DNA of 64,000 nucleotides from Cryptomeria japonica (GCF_030272615.1 NC_081407.1:438305230-438369229), one strand, 5' to 3'. Numbered from the stretch's first letter, positions 1 through 12,015 are shown. Numbers and translations: made by a program. Notes: generated from the sequence alone by a model not told the origin.

Positions 1-1620
1 GCCCCCGGCTCCCCGCCGTTCCCCGGCCCCCGCTGGCCCTTCCTTCCCGGTGCCCTGCCTTCCTGGCCCCCGCAGGCCCCCGGCCCCTGTTGGCGCCCCG
101 CTTGCCAGCCCTCATCGACCTGCCTACCGGCCCCCGCCTATGGCCCTCTCTAGCATGGCCCTCTCCTTGTGCCGCCCGCGCCTACTGCACCGTCCGCCTC
201 TGCTCTGCGCTGCCTGCGCCCACTGCCGCTGCTCCATCCGCAACCTCCCTGCGCCACCAGTGCCTGTCGGCCTCCATGGCTCCTCCGCTGAAAACCACAA
301 TAGCATTGCCCAGCCACCATTGCGCCACCCGCCCGCCATCAAAGCGCAGCCCATAGGCCACCTTCGTCCGACCCTGCCCCCGTTGCACCTCCCTCTTGCC
401 TTTTTTAGGGAGGGTTGGTTTTTTTGCCATAACTTGGGTGAACAAAGTTGTTTTTTTGAAAATGAATAGGTGTCCGAAAGCTGGTTCTGAGTCGAACCTC
501 ATGGTGTTGGATTTGTTTCCCAATTTTTCTATTTGATTGTGTTTTTTTCCAGTCAAATTGGGGTCTCGTTTTTGCACTCCGGGAGCCTTAGAATGAGCAT
601 CTGAACTCTGTTTTTTGAAAACTTTATATCATTGGAAATCTTGTTCTATGTACTTTCTAGCCATATGGGTTTTCTTTCAAGATTCTTCTCCAGGGATATT
701 TTATTCATTTTTTTTCTTTTCAGCACTCTGATAGATATCTTGGTTGTTTCAAGTCCTGGGATCTCTTCTCTAAGTAGGATGTCTCGGTTTTGGCTTTTCT
801 TTTTGTTTCTAGAATTATTATCATTGTAGCATTTCATTTATGCAAACTCACTGAGATAAAGTGCCATCATGCATTGTTTACTTGGGATCTTGCACATCTT
901 AAGTCAGTTTGTACATGCACTACTTATAAAGTGCCATGAGGGGGTTGGTGTTTGCCTTTTGTTTTCCATCTACCTTTGTCCAGTGAGTGTTTCTTCCATG
1001 ACATTCGCCTCATGTTGTGTGTCAAGTGAGTGTTCCTTTCACGACACTATGTAATTTCTCTACACCTTCGATGTTCCAGATTCTTCGTCATGTACCTGTC
1101 CCTCTCCCTTTTTTGAGCATTATGGGGAGGTTTGTCCTGTTGGTTCTAATGCTTCCATGGTTCAATTGATCAGCTCTTTAGGCTTTCGTTTCTCATACCA
1201 TTTGTATCTTCGAGTTCAGTTGTTTGGCTTTGTTTGCCTTCTGATTCGAGTAGTGTCATTTGAGGGCACTCATACAGATCACAGTCTTCTCTACCTGGTC
1301 ATGTTCTATTTCAGTGGAGGTTTTTCAGATCAGCAGTTATTCTTTGACAGTGTTTGCAGGTTCTTCATGCTTCAGTGATTCTTCTGATCTTCTCTTGTTC
1401 CTATCTTTTTGGAACATTCTTGTTTGGAGGCTTTTTCAATCCTTCTTCTTGCTTTCCCATCTCTATTTGGAGTAGAGTTTTTTTCCCATGTGGTTTTCTC
1501 TATTTCTCCAGTTCATAGAGATTTGGTTGTATTTGGGTACCTGATCAGGCCTTGTTGTCGAGACCCATCTTTCTTGCTTTCAGTAGATGTTCTAGGTTTT
1601 AGCTTCTCCCTAAGTCTAGC
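1..1620 (+). other. Internal 3' part of an unclassified LTR element
   Basis: This stretch lies directly upstream of a polypurine tract and an LTR, so it is probably the internal 3' region of an LTR retrotransposon whose other end is outside the window. The first 400 bases are very GC- and pyrimidine-rich. From about 470 on the sequence is T-rich. Open frames here (for example 50-469, 182-577) have low-complexity composition and no retroelement motif, so I do not call a gene. The phrase ATAAAGTGCCAT occurs twice (about 857 and 926). It could be a non-autonomous (LARD-like) element or a decayed one. Confidence 0.45.
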
Positions 1621-1630
1621 TTAAGGGGGG
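1621..1630 (+). other. Polypurine tract of the first LTR element
   Basis: TTAAGGGGGG sits immediately before TGTTAGAG. A purine run abutting a TG terminus is the usual primer site for plus-strand DNA synthesis in LTR retrotransposons, so it fixes the element orientation as + and the LTR start at 1631. Confidence 0.7.
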
Positions 1631-1998
1631 TGTTAGAGTAATCAGGTCTTTACTTGATTAATTAAACAACATTTGTTTAATTCTTTAAGTTCCCTATTAT
1701 CTCTTTTTACACTTAAGCTAACATTAGGTGCATAATAATTAATTCTTTTATTAATTATTATGTGCAAGCCTAGGTTTTCCTTTTTAGGGTTTCTTGACCT
1801 ATTAGAGGTTATTCTTTTCATTATATTGTAAGGATTATCACATTACACATTTTGTGAATATGGAGCTCTCATCTTTTTGAGCATATTTTCTGTGTATTGT
1901 TTTTCTGTTATTTGCTTCCTTGCTTCTCCTTGTAATAGGTTATTCAGCTTGTAGAGATCATTTAGGCTCCTATGGTGTTGTATTTCTCAACTCTCACA
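1631..1998 (+). repeat. 3' LTR (about 368 bp) of an unclassified element
   Basis: It starts TGTTAGAG right after a polypurine tract and ends CTCTCACA, giving TG...CA termini. The body is AT-rich with a palindromic AATTAATT-rich segment near 1735-1760. No second copy is in the window, so the partner LTR must lie upstream or be lost. The start is well supported; the end is judged from the CA dinucleotide and LTR-like length only. Confidence 0.6.
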
Positions 1999-3395
1999 AA
2001 ATTATTTTTAGTTAAGGAGAAATTGGGAATGCTAAAATGTTCCACTTGGAAAAGGATGTGAAGCTATTAATCATTTTTCTTGTCACACTTAGAATATGTC
2101 TTATATCAAGAGAAATGTACTAGAAAAGTGACAGAGTAGCTGGCACACAAAGGGGGGGAATTTTCTAATTTTGAGCAGAGATATAATGTGGGTTACTAGT
2201 AGAGAAGACAAAGGAACTAAGTGGGGAAAATATTTCAGTCACATTTAGAGGGCACAAAAGTAGGAAATGGCAGAACAAAGGGTAACAATCAAAAGGGGAA
2301 AACTTTATATTTCTGATCATAGAGAAAGTGTGGACTGGAGTCCAAGAAGACAGTGGGCCAAATGGGAAAATTATCAGCCAAAGGGGGCAGAGGAGAATGT
2401 GACAAGTGATTGCAGGGGTCTTCTTTTTAGATTTTTTAGATTCTTGAGGTGTCATTAGCAGATTCAAAAGTGTAGATTGAAAGAATTTTTTGGGAAAAAG
2501 GTGCATATTTGGGAAGATAAAGAATAAAAAATTCCTGAAAGCCACATGTCAGAGAGAGATGCATTTTAGGGATTCTTTAGGGTTTTATTCTCATCTTTTT
2601 ATTCCATTCTTTCCCCATTCTAAGAGGTTCCATATTTTTGGCTCCAAGTGAGCATTGCAATGTGCAGGGCAGGAATAGGACTTAGTTTACTAAGAAACTT
2701 TAGTTTCAAAATGTTGTAAGAAGGTTTTTGATAACAATAACAAGCTATTTTGGAGCTTAAAGGTTAGAAATATGTTGTAATGTCTCCTGGGTATATTTGG
2801 TTTTCTTTTAAATCAGAAGAACCAAGGGTTTGTATGATTTTTGTCACACATTTTCTATGATAAGTGTTTGATTTGGTGGCTCATACTTAAGGAGTATGTT
2901 AAAATTTTCTTTCAAGTAAATGTTGAAGATCATTGTAATGTTTCCAGGATCAATAAGAATGTTCTAGCATGTTCATTTGAATCCACATTATTGTAAGGCA
3001 ATGATGTTATGAAGATTACTAGTTTTGTGTTCCATGTTGTTATCATGAATGTATGTTTCATTTTTTGAATCTAATGATGGATAGGGGGTTGTCTTAAAGT
3101 TTCATTCCATGTAAAATTATAAGGGGAACCACATGTTTGAATTTGAAAAATCTCTTTTCTTTATTTTGTAGGAGTTAGTTTTAGGAGTAGGTTTAGTGTA
3201 GATAACATCCCAAGTGTTGAGTGATAGCTGACAAGCCAAGATTGTAGCCAAATCTAAGTTTCATATACTTTCCTTGGTACATTCATATTCAGATATCTGT
3301 TGTAATATGTAATGTCATTAATGTTGTAAGATGTGAGTTATTTAGGCATTACTTAAGTATACCTACCTTGGTCTCGTAGAGACAAAAGTGTAGGA
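1999..3395. other. No recognisable feature
   Basis: AT-rich sequence with only short open frames (for example 2165-2545 on minus and 2267-2458 on plus) that show no family motif or compositional sign of coding. I see no repeat that recurs elsewhere in the window. It is probably decayed intergenic or transposon sequence, possibly the lost 5' end of the gypsy element that becomes recognisable at about 3400. Confidence 0.4.
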
Positions 3396-3399
3396 GATT

Positions 3400-4553
3400 T
3401 CAATTTTGTAATTGAATCTCATTCGTTGGCCAAACCAATCTTGAGCCTGTTGTTAAGAAGTTGGCTAAATATTCAGGGCTTGGGAATCTATTGATTTGGG
3501 AACCAAAACAACTAGTCCGACTCACAAAACCCATCCAAACCTCACAAATAATTTCTCCATCCCTGATCGATCTTCCCATCCCAACAATCAACCCCATCAT
3601 TAGTATACTCCGCTCATTGAGCCTATAGAGGTCATCTTCCAAAAGCTTGTTAATGCTGGTAGTGTCATCTTCCCAATGACTCATCCCTATGAGGCTAACC
3701 AACCTAAACCTATATGTTACAATGAGAACGAGTAGTGTGAATACCATCGCGTCTAGGGCCACAATACACAAAAGTGTATGAAACTGAAGAACTACATTTA
3801 GGGCCTTATTGACAAGGGTGATATTGAGATTGTCGTGGTTAAGCCTAGTAATTCTAATGACAAGATTAAAATGTATCAAGAACCCTTCCCAAAGCATGAT
3901 AAGGACAAAAGATCATCATCTCACATTGTCCACTATGATTGTACTAATAATATCACTAGATTTGACTCCTTGGTGGGCCGCATTGAACCTACCGATACTT
4001 ATGTTAATACCATCACTATCCAACGAGCTGATCCCCACATCAACACCTTAGCAACCAAGGGTTACCATTCAGGGAGCCTCACGTCCTTAGTAATCCAGTA
4101 GACCCAACCAAACAAAAATAGTTATCCATGGTGCTTCACCCTCCAATTCATCTCCTCTGAACGATTGCAATGTCACCACCCATCGAGGGAGAGTAACTAT
4201 CCAAGGAGCTCCTCCTCCTCCTCCATAAGCTTCCACATCATCTGCCAACTGATACAATATCCTTGACCATGTTGGAAATATTCTTTCACATATTTCCATC
4301 CTTGACCTCCTCAAGACCTCGCCCATCCACAAAGAGATCCTTCAACAGGCCCTCCTGGAATCTCATGTTCTAAACAACATCAATGTTGGTCGATTCCAGG
4401 ATTTGATAGGAAATCTCGTTGCCCAAAACCATCTGGTTTTCACCTCCAATGATGATCCCTCTACAGATTCTTCATATAATAAACATCTCCAAATCAAAGG
4501 CATTGTACATAAACACAAAATAAAGAGAGTCCTTACAAACAATGGATCTAGAC
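3400..4553 (+). pseudogene. Gypsy F gag C-terminus and protease start (broken)
   Basis: Translated in + frames, this matches gypsy D gag at 26631-26032 segment by segment: the run around Ile-Glu-Pro-Ile-Glu...Phe-Gln-Lys-Leu-Val (about 3615-3655), then Pro-Met-Thr-His-Pro (about 3675), then a CxYHxxxGHxTxxC knuckle (about 3730-3780) and the Lys-Met-Tyr-Gln-Glu-Pro-Phe segment at 3868. The last codons (about 4515-4550) are the Lys-Arg-Val-Leu lead-in to the retropepsin active site. The active-site position reads Asn-Asn-Gly-Ser where D has Asp-Gly-Gly-Ser, so the catalytic Asp is lost. Stops and frameshifts occur throughout. Continuation is at 49834. Confidence 0.75.
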
Positions 4554-4654
4554 AGTAAGAGCCCACAACCGTGGGTTCCACAAACCCATGCCCTCCCTTG
4601 TCGTTTTGTGGGCCCAACAAGAGATTATTTTAAGTTTTTTATTTTTATTTTTTA

Positions 4655-4658
<4 letters not shown>

Positions 4659-4711
<53 letters not shown>
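4659..4711. repeat. (TA)n microsatellite in element X
   Basis: About 26 uninterrupted TA units directly after a T-rich run. The related element X' has its own (TG)n(TA)n block at 34850-34972. Confidence 0.95.
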
Positions 4712-4714
<3 letters not shown>

Positions 4715-5043
4715 TATATTCATATATTTGGAAAATGTATATCAGTTAATTTTGTTTTATGATTATCAGTTTTAAATATAGGTATGTTTATATATATATA
4801 TATGATTGTATTTATAAAGTTCCGATTTGATGTATTTATGGGTTTTGAGAATTGTTATACTAGATTAGTGAATAAAATATGTTATTTTGTCTTGGTGGAA
4901 TTTTCTTATCTTGGAGGATTTAATTTACTGAAAAGTTACAATTGGATAATAATAGTCTTTAATTATAATCTTGAATTGTCTTTATAATTCCTTAAAATGG
5001 TTACATGTTTTAGTGCACAATTGAAACCTTTTTGGATATTTAC

Positions 5044-6263
5044 TATTAGGATAACCGGTGGACAACTTAGAGGGGGGGGTGAATCAACTGTCAACAGATT
5101 ATAAAACTTTAAGCACACAAATTTTTTTACCGGAATGCATAAACCAAATACCGGAATAGCAGATATAACAATTAAGCACAAACATAAATCACAAAACAAT
5201 TACCAACCATCCATAACACATAAGACCAAGATTTGTACGTGGAAAACCCAGTAAAAGGAAAAACCACGGTGGGAAGCCTACCCACAGTTAGATAATACTT
5301 CTGCAGCAAGTATGTGATTACAATAAGAGGGGCCTGCACATGCAGGAAGGCCAACAACCTAGAGCATATTTCTCATCACAAAAGGAGCCTCACTGACTAC
5401 AAAGAAATCTAGACTACAATCCAGAAAGATGAATGAACTGCAAGAATATCATCTCCTATGCCTGAGTACAGTTCTGGTTAAGCTCAATACTAGAGGTCTT
5501 AAACCTCTTTCACAAACCCATTTTGATCACCTATGATCGACCAAAACCTCTGCATATGATTACAACTTTATTCACACACAGATAATCCCATAACTTTATC
5601 ACATGATCTACAAAGAGATCTTATATCATATTTATACCAACCCGAGACCTAAACAATTAGGCCAGCCACCTAAAAGATAATACAATAAATCTTTTACATA
5701 ATCCTGCAAACCAATGATAAACCAAGTTGGCCTAAGACTGAAACAACATAAACCAAACAATAAGTCCAACCGGTGACACATCAGGAGCATTAACCAACAC
5801 GTTACATAAACTAGTCCATAACCTAGCAGGATAACACCAGATCCAAAATAGGTCGCCATAAGACAAATGAAACACCACGAATAACTAGAATATGAACATG
5901 ATAACCATTATCATCTTGATAACCTTCTAGAATGCACACCAACACCATTTATTGGATTCATCAAAAGATCTTCATCAAAGCGCTGCCGATAAAACCCTTA
6001 CCGGTAACCAAAAGACTTACTAGAACATATGATATCATTCAGATGATCAAATACCGAACCAACTGAATGTGATATGCATTAGGAACACATGAATAACCAA
6101 TCCAAACTAATTCCAACAACCGGACCAAACTGGAGACAAATATTCAGATCAACATCAAAGACCAACCACTCTACCGAAAGTCGGTAGACAACAAAACAAC
6201 TAGTGTTGACATCAATGGCAAACATCAATGCAACACATAATCAATTCCTCCAAATAGCCAACA
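5044..6263 (-). repeat. Copia A 3' LTR
   Basis: In element sense it runs TGTTGGC... (at 6263) to ...CCTAATA (at 5044, decayed from CCTAACA). It is homologous along its length to 47082-48300. It contains the invariant C-rich hairpin motif (5061-5090) and a block matching GTGGTTTTTCC...GGGTTTTCCACGT near 5235-5275. U3 carries the CATTGATG motif shared with the other copia families here. Confidence 0.9.
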
Positions 6264-6275
6264 ATCTCCCCCTTT
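6264..6275 (-). other. Polypurine tract of copia A
   Basis: In element sense CAAAGGGGGAGAT immediately precedes TGTTGGC, the LTR start. Two further purine tracts upstream (about 6463-6475 and 6545-6555) have the same flavour; the three-tract layout recurs in B, C and E. Confidence 0.85.
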
Positions 6276-6633
6276 GGCATTGATGGAAACACTAGATGTG
6301 AAAAACATCCAAGTGCCAAGAAGTGCCAAACAAGTCTCCCCCAATGGAAGACATCCAAGAAACTCTCCAAGATGATATGCCAATGAAGTTTTGAACCAAC
6401 ATAGCAAACTCCCCATGTGAATGATATCCCTGTTAAGATCTATTTTTCACATATATATATCTCTCCCCCTTTGACATCAATGCCAGAAATCTGACACAAA
6501 CATCAAAGAAAAGTCATAAAACCTCTGAACCACACAGCTGACTACTCCCCCTGAGTAGTAGCACCAACACATCAATCCATAATGAATGATAGCACTGATA
6601 AATACATATCAGACTGATGCCAACCAGCATCAG

Positions 6634-7747
6634 TCAAGTTTCTATCGGAGGGGCATAAACTCCCAATCTATCTTTGAAGTACTCAAATGATTCCTTAGGC
6701 AAAGGTTTAGTGAAGATATCTGCAATCTTCTCTTTAGTGTTCACATAAACCGGTCTGACTTCATTTGCTTCCACCTTCTCCATTAAAAAATTATACTTGA
6801 TAGAAATGTGCTTAGTCTTAGAAAGAAATACCAGATTCTTTGATATGTCAATAGCAGCACAGTTATCATAGTGAATAACTACCGGTTCATTGCAATCTAC
6901 CCTTATCTCCTTCAACATTTGCTTCTTCCATAGAACTTGTGTACAGTTAGTATCAGTAGCAACATACTCAACTTCAGTAATAGATAAAGAAGTACATGAC
7001 TATTTCTTGCTGATCCATGAAACAAGTTTCTTTCCAAGAAAGAAATCTCCACCAGATGTGCTCTTTCGGTCATCAACATCTCTAGCCCAATCAACATTGT
7101 ATATGCACATAGTGTAAAGTCATCATTTTTAGGATACCACAAACCATACTCAGTTGCTCCTTGCAAATACATGAAAATCCTTTTCACCACACTCTCATGA
7201 TTCTCTCTAGGATCACTCTGTTATCTTGATATAATACAAACTACATTCATTATATCTGGTCTATTCTGAGTTGGATATAAAAAACCTCCAATCATATATT
7301 TATACCTTGCAGGATTTATCGGAGTTGATGCATCATTCTTTGTCAATTTCTCACTTGTAACCATAGGAGTACCAACCGGTTTGGAATTTTCGATGCCAAA
7401 TTTCTTCAACAACTCTCTAGCGTACTTAGTTTGATAGATGAAAATACCTTTATCATTCTATGTAATCTGCAAACCTAAGAAAAATTTCATCTCCCCAATC
7501 ATAGACATCTCAAATTCATTCTTCATATTTTCAAAGAATTCCATACATAACTTATCGTCACCTCCAAATATGATATCATCAACAGAGACTTCAACAATCA
7601 ATATGTCATCATCATTGATCTTATAATATAAGTTACTAGCAATATTACCTTTAGTGAAACCAAGCTTCAAAAGATATTTTTCCAATCTATCATACCAAGC
7701 TCTAGGGGCTTGTTTTAATCCATATAAATTTTTCCTTAACTGCAAAC
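6634..7747 (-). pseudogene. Copia A reverse transcriptase C-half and RNase H
   Basis: This is the 3' part of copia A pol. It opens with the [10 protein letters not shown] RT motif (about 7730-7700) and holds Val-Asp-Asp-Ile-Ile-Phe-Gly-Gly-Asp-Asp (the catalytic Asp pair, Tyr replaced by Ser, about 7580). The next segment (7412-7221) ends the RT. RNase H follows (about 7190-6634) and closes with Asp-Ile-Phe-Thr-Lys-Pro-Leu-Pro, the usual copia RNase H end. There are frameshifts near 7440, 7205 and 6915. The frame is cut at 7747 by element C; the preceding codons are at 32802 and above. Confidence 0.85.
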
Positions 7748-8536
7748 TGTCAGATTTAATGATAGTCCTAAAGACACTAAGAGGGGGGGTGAATCAGTGT
7801 CTAATTGGTTTGCAGAATATTTAAACTTATTTATAACTTTGCAACCCAAAATAGTGTACTAGTAAATAAGAATTATTACACTAAACAAAAATAATGGAGA
7901 CATCATAGAAACACACCATAACACAAGATATTTAACGAGGAAACCCGGTGTGGGAAAAAACTCGGTGGGATTTGTGACCCACAATATTTACTCACTGGAC
8001 AATGAATAAATACTACTTACAATAAGGGGCCTACACATGTAGGGAGGCCAACAGCCTAGAGCTCACTGCTCAATGAAGAGTCACACTAACTACAAAATGG
8101 ATTATCAAACCCAATACAATGTACTACTCAAAACAAAATCTCTAATGCCACATTTAGTACCGATTTAAGCTCAGTCTATAACCAAAACCTTCACTATCAC
8201 TAAATAATTATTATCTACCATACATGTCTTCTTCCACACACCAAAATGTCTTATAAGATCTCATACATATATGAGTCTTTTACAATATACCATGTCGGCT
8301 TACAAAAGATTATTATATTACAATAAACAAAAGTTCATCCCATGTCGGCTGGAGTGTTGGTATGATTTGTTGCTGATATAATTTGAATGCTGGTGTAAGT
8401 GCCTACTGGTGTCAGTGTCTGGCGGTGTATGAAGTTTGTGATGTCGGGCATGTAGAAACCAATTGGCGGTGATTTTCCAGCTGGTTGCCATCAATGACAA
8501 CATCAAGTATTCTCATAAGAGTGTAGAATGCCAACA
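7748..8536 (-). repeat. Element C 3' LTR
   Basis: In element sense it starts TGTTGGCATT at 8536 and ends ATCTGACA at 7748. It has the same length (789 bp) as 32013-32801. It contains a perfect 7-bp stem (AGACACT/AGTGTCT, 7772-7802 on the plus strand) around the invariant C-rich loop. Confidence 0.9.
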
Positions 8537-8548
8537 ATCTCCCCCTTT
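8537..8548 (-). other. Polypurine tract of element C
   Basis: In element sense AAAGGGGGAGAT abuts TGTTGGCATT. Additional purine tracts lie at about 8618-8626 and 8662-8672 with the same TTGATGTCAAAGGGGGAG flavour as in copia A and B. Confidence 0.85.
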
Positions 8549-8724
8549 GGCATTGATGGCAACATTCATGAGAAAAATAAATTTTTTTATCCAAAGCTGA
8601 AATCCAAAAAGATGTGCTCCCCCTGAGCAAGTGATCCTTTGTACATGCATTTTTCTCACCACTACTCCCCCTTTGACATCAATGACAAAGGATGTCATAA
8701 ATAATCAAAAAGAGTACAAAAATG

Positions 8725-10961
8725 CTACCTCAAAGTTTGTAACTGATTGGTTACAATTTGAAAGATGTCTGCCAAAATCATATTTAGACTCTGCATAAAT
8801 TTGTTACTGTTAGTTAAAGTTACCTCTTTCTGCTGGATCATACCGGTGAGATAGTGCATTTGCTGCTCTGGTGATCATTCTCCTTGAGCTGTTGCCTTAG
8901 ATATTTCACCTCTCTGAGTAATAAGACTATCTAACCTTGGACCAATATTATCCTTTAATTCCCAGGCATTAGATCTTATTCTTGCCTTCTCTTTCTCAAG
9001 TTTTTCCAACTTCTCCTCAAAAACTCCCATTTCCTGCTAAAAAACTGATATAAGTCCAGATGAACCTATTTTATTGTCTACAATGTCATCAATTTCTTTT
9101 TGTATCTTTTTGATCTCCTCATCAATGTCCTCTGTTAAACAGTGAGGTTTACATGCTTTCCTATATAACTCCTTATACTCCAAAATTGTAGAATTGGGTA
9201 CCGGTAAAAATGTATCCAAATGATCGGTACATTTCTTTATGGTGTTTTCAAAGAATGTGTTTTTCTCTTTTTTAAATCTATCCTTTATCGTATTCTCATT
9301 TACCTTATCTATAGTTATTACATTATCAGCAATGAATTTGGACAATGTGTCCAATTTACCTAAAGAATAATTAATGTGATATATCTTACAATTGGGTGCA
9401 ATCATCTTCAGAATGGGTAATGTGTTATCAATTTCCTTAAATGCTAAGGCATTGCAATCAGTAATCCTTTTAATTGAATCCAAAAGTACCTCTGTAATAT
9501 TAGTGGGTCTGAATTCACCTGTAGATGTGCTTGGTTCTGCTATAGGTTTCTTCTCAACTTATGTCTGACTAATCACCTTCACTATATCCTCTTTAATTCC
9601 ATCAGATGCATCCACTTTACTTACCTTTTCTTCCAGTGGATATGTCTATGTTTGTACCTCTACCTTTAATGGTTTCTTAGTTTTATTAGGCTTCTCTGCA
9701 ATTGTTGGTGTTACAGACTCAACATGTACCTCTACCTTAGATTGTTTCTCTATTAGTTCCACTGTCGGTTTCTTAGATTTCGGTGGCCCTGTGCTAGCTG
9801 TCGTGTCCTCTGTTTGTTTCTCAATCGTTGGTTGCTCTGTTTGAGCTGGTATCTCTGTTTCCTAAGAGTCAATAGTTTGTACCAGTTTCTCCAAAATCTT
9901 GCTGTCCTCAACATTGTCTGCCTTAACCTCTATAGATTCTTTATCCACAACAATGCTTACCTCCTGAGTATCTATATTCATGGTAAAAAGTATCTACGAC
10001 TATGGATTAGTATCATCATGGGTTAAACCTTCAGTAGCTATATCCGGTGGATTAGCTGTATGAACCGGTGATGAAGGTGATAATGGAGGGGTATCCTGGG
10101 TTGGTGGAGGGATATTATCTGTTATCTTTATAGAGGGTACACCACCTACTTTACCTTTTCCTTTGTCCTTTTGATATACCTTGAATGTCTTTTCCATTTT
10201 AGGTCTGCTTCTTTCCTCTTGCTTTTCTTTCTCTACAAAGAATATGTCCCATTGATCTGCAGTCTCATCTGCAATTCCTTTAACCCTTCCAGCCATCAGG
10301 CTCACTTGCTAGTGTCCACTAACAAATACTGACCAGTTAGCTTCAGAAATAAGCTCATCTATTTCTTCCTTAGAATTTACTAGATGTACAGCCAAGAGTG
10401 CTACAACTTTCAACTTCTTGTCCAGTTCCATTATGGATAGCCTTTTAGCTTCCAATCTCATGTATAAATCATTGGGTATCTCATCAATCACTTCTATCAA
10501 TACTTTCTTATAAATGTCCAAGTGTAAAATAATACTTTCTTCAACCTTGCTTTTGTCAGAATCATTGGAAGAAATATACCATTTATTTACATTAGATAGA
10601 TTTCCTTCCTCTGTAATCTCATTCAATAGATCATTCAGTGTGGGGGTAACCGGTGTCTGTTTCTTCCTAGGAGTAAGCTTCTTCTTCGGTTCCCTAACTA
10701 CCTGTTGTTTCTTCCTTAGTGTCCTGGTTTTTTTAAGGTGAAGGAGAGGGTACCGATGAGGGTTTTCTCTTCCTTTCTACTCTTTTAAACTCAACACCCT
10801 TACCACTGTCAGTATCGAAGGATGTTACAACCAGTGAAACATGTGCTTCAAGTTGCAGTCCTTCAAGTTCACTTGTTGATATACCACTAATATTCATGAC
10901 ATTTTCTTTGATTTCTTTGACCTTCTTGGTGGTATCTCGGATAAATTTTTCTCTTCTTTTT
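8725..10961 (-). pseudogene. Element C unknown ORF, C-terminal two thirds
   Basis: Continuation of the ORF that begins at 13639, after the solo LTR 10962-12450. Removing that LTR and one TSD (1,494 bases, divisible by three) keeps the frame, giving a Lys/Arg-rich stretch, then a stop near 10733. The frame then shifts, perhaps at the T7 run near 10730. From 10626 to about 8725 a second frame stays largely open with a few single stops: a helical segment (10626-10309), a Pro/Thr/Ser-rich and acidic linker with repeated Lys-Lys-Pro motifs (about 10100-9540), and a Lys/Glu-rich coiled-coil-like C-terminus (9483-8725). I recognise no enzyme domain. Long, biased and charged, it could be a structural or nucleic-acid-binding protein. 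Function unknown. Confidence 0.6.
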
Positions 10962-11515
10962 TGTTGGCATTATGTGAACCGGTATGAGGACATAATGACA
11001 TTGTGTGTTGTCATTGATGTCAATACGCTGAAGAGGTGTGAACCAGCATATGTGAGAACCGGTATAACACTGTGAACCGGCATTTGTGCCAAAGTGAAGT
11101 GGTGTGTTTGTTCAAGGTGAACCGACATATGGTTATGGGAACCGGCACATGGAAGCGTTGTATGACTACCGATTGGTACTCTCAACTTCAGGGTTTTTGG
11201 TTGAAGTGCTTCAAGCCTGTGTGGCTCAACCAGTGACTTTGTGTGATGAGTTAGCATGATAACAAAGAACAGATCACGTTGTCGTGTAAGCCCTGTGCGC
11301 ATGAAGGATCTTGCATGAAGGAGATTGTTCCTATCTACCTCAAGAATGTGTGAAGTATGTAAATGATGATAACATGTGATGGGTTATCAGCCACCATGAA
11401 ATCGGTGGAAAACGAACAATGGAGAATGTCTTGACATTGGATCAAGAACTGTTGCATTTAATACAGTGTGCTCAACGGTCAGGATTGAATTGTATGAATT
11501 CCTTAACCTAACAGG

Positions 11516-11532
11516 TTTAGGGTTTAGGGTTT
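11516..11532 (+). promoter_or_regulatory. Telobox in solo LTR
   Basis: TTTAGGGTTTAGGGTTT is a short run of the plant telomere repeat, known as a telobox in plant promoters. It lies about 25 bases upstream of a CCTATAAGG box. The same arrangement is in both copia B LTRs (39467-39484 and 45281-45300, reverse strand). Confidence 0.6.
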
Positions 11533-11554
11533 ATGCTATTGACCTATTTGTTTT

Positions 11555-11563
11555 CCTATAAGG
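11555..11563 (+). promoter_or_regulatory. TATA-like box of the B-family LTR
   Basis: CCTATAAGG, conserved in all three B-family LTRs (here, 39437-39445 and 45251-45259 on minus), sits where an LTR promoter is expected, downstream of the telobox and upstream of the repeat-rich leader. The U3/R boundary is inferred to lie about 30 bases further on. Confidence 0.5.
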
Positions 11564-11783
11564 TTGATGTTGTGTCTCTTTTTGAAGTTGTTGGAAAAAG
11601 TTTTGTGTGTGTATCCAAGAGAAGGGATACGTGATTCTTGCCAGACCAGAGGAGAGAAGTGATACCTGCAGAGTGTAAGTGAAGAAGGTGAAGAGGAGCT
11701 TAAGAAGATCTGCATTGGCATTGAGTGTTGTTACCAGATCATTGTCATACCTGTTGATCTCTAACCACCTCAACAGTTGGAAA

Positions 11784-12015
11784 ATCCCTTAACAGGGTAG
11801 CCTTAATCGACTTGCTATAAATCCTTTAACAGAGTGACTCAAAACCATTGAGTTCTTAAAATCCTCTAACAAGGTAACCTTTAATAGGGTTTAACCCTTA
11901 ACCGGGTATTCTAGCCATCCCTTAACCGGGTGATCCCTAACAGGATCGGTTCCTAACAGAACCTATTGTATCAGTCTTTAACCAGACAAGGCTCCTAATA
12001 GAGTAGACTTCTAAA
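11784..12015 (+). repeat. Array of mini-palindromes around TAAC in solo LTR
   Basis: Roughly ten degenerate units, each a small inverted repeat centred on TAAC/TAAA, such as CCCTTAACAGGG, CCTCTAACAAGG, CCCTTAACCGGG and TCCTAACAGGA. The same array is in both copia B LTRs (about 38985-39215 and 44795-45035). It lies downstream of the TATA-like box, so it should be transcribed in R/U5. Confidence 0.75.

Noticed and set aside
50-577. Overlapping Pro/Arg-rich open frames on both strands
   Set aside because: They result from GC-rich composition without stops; no motif, and both strands are equally open.
2165-2545. 126-codon minus-strand frame
   Set aside because: Phe/Leu/Ser-rich low-complexity translation of AT-rich DNA; no family resemblance or context.
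5044-6263. Repeated ACCGGT words across A, B and C as a possible regulatory code
   Set aside because: The word is frequent in all these elements in coding and non-coding parts alike, so it looks like shared composition rather than a site.
11516-11532. Interstitial telomere sequence as evidence of a chromosome-end fusion
   Set aside because: It is only about 2.5 units and recurs at the same place in all B-family LTRs, so it belongs to the LTR.
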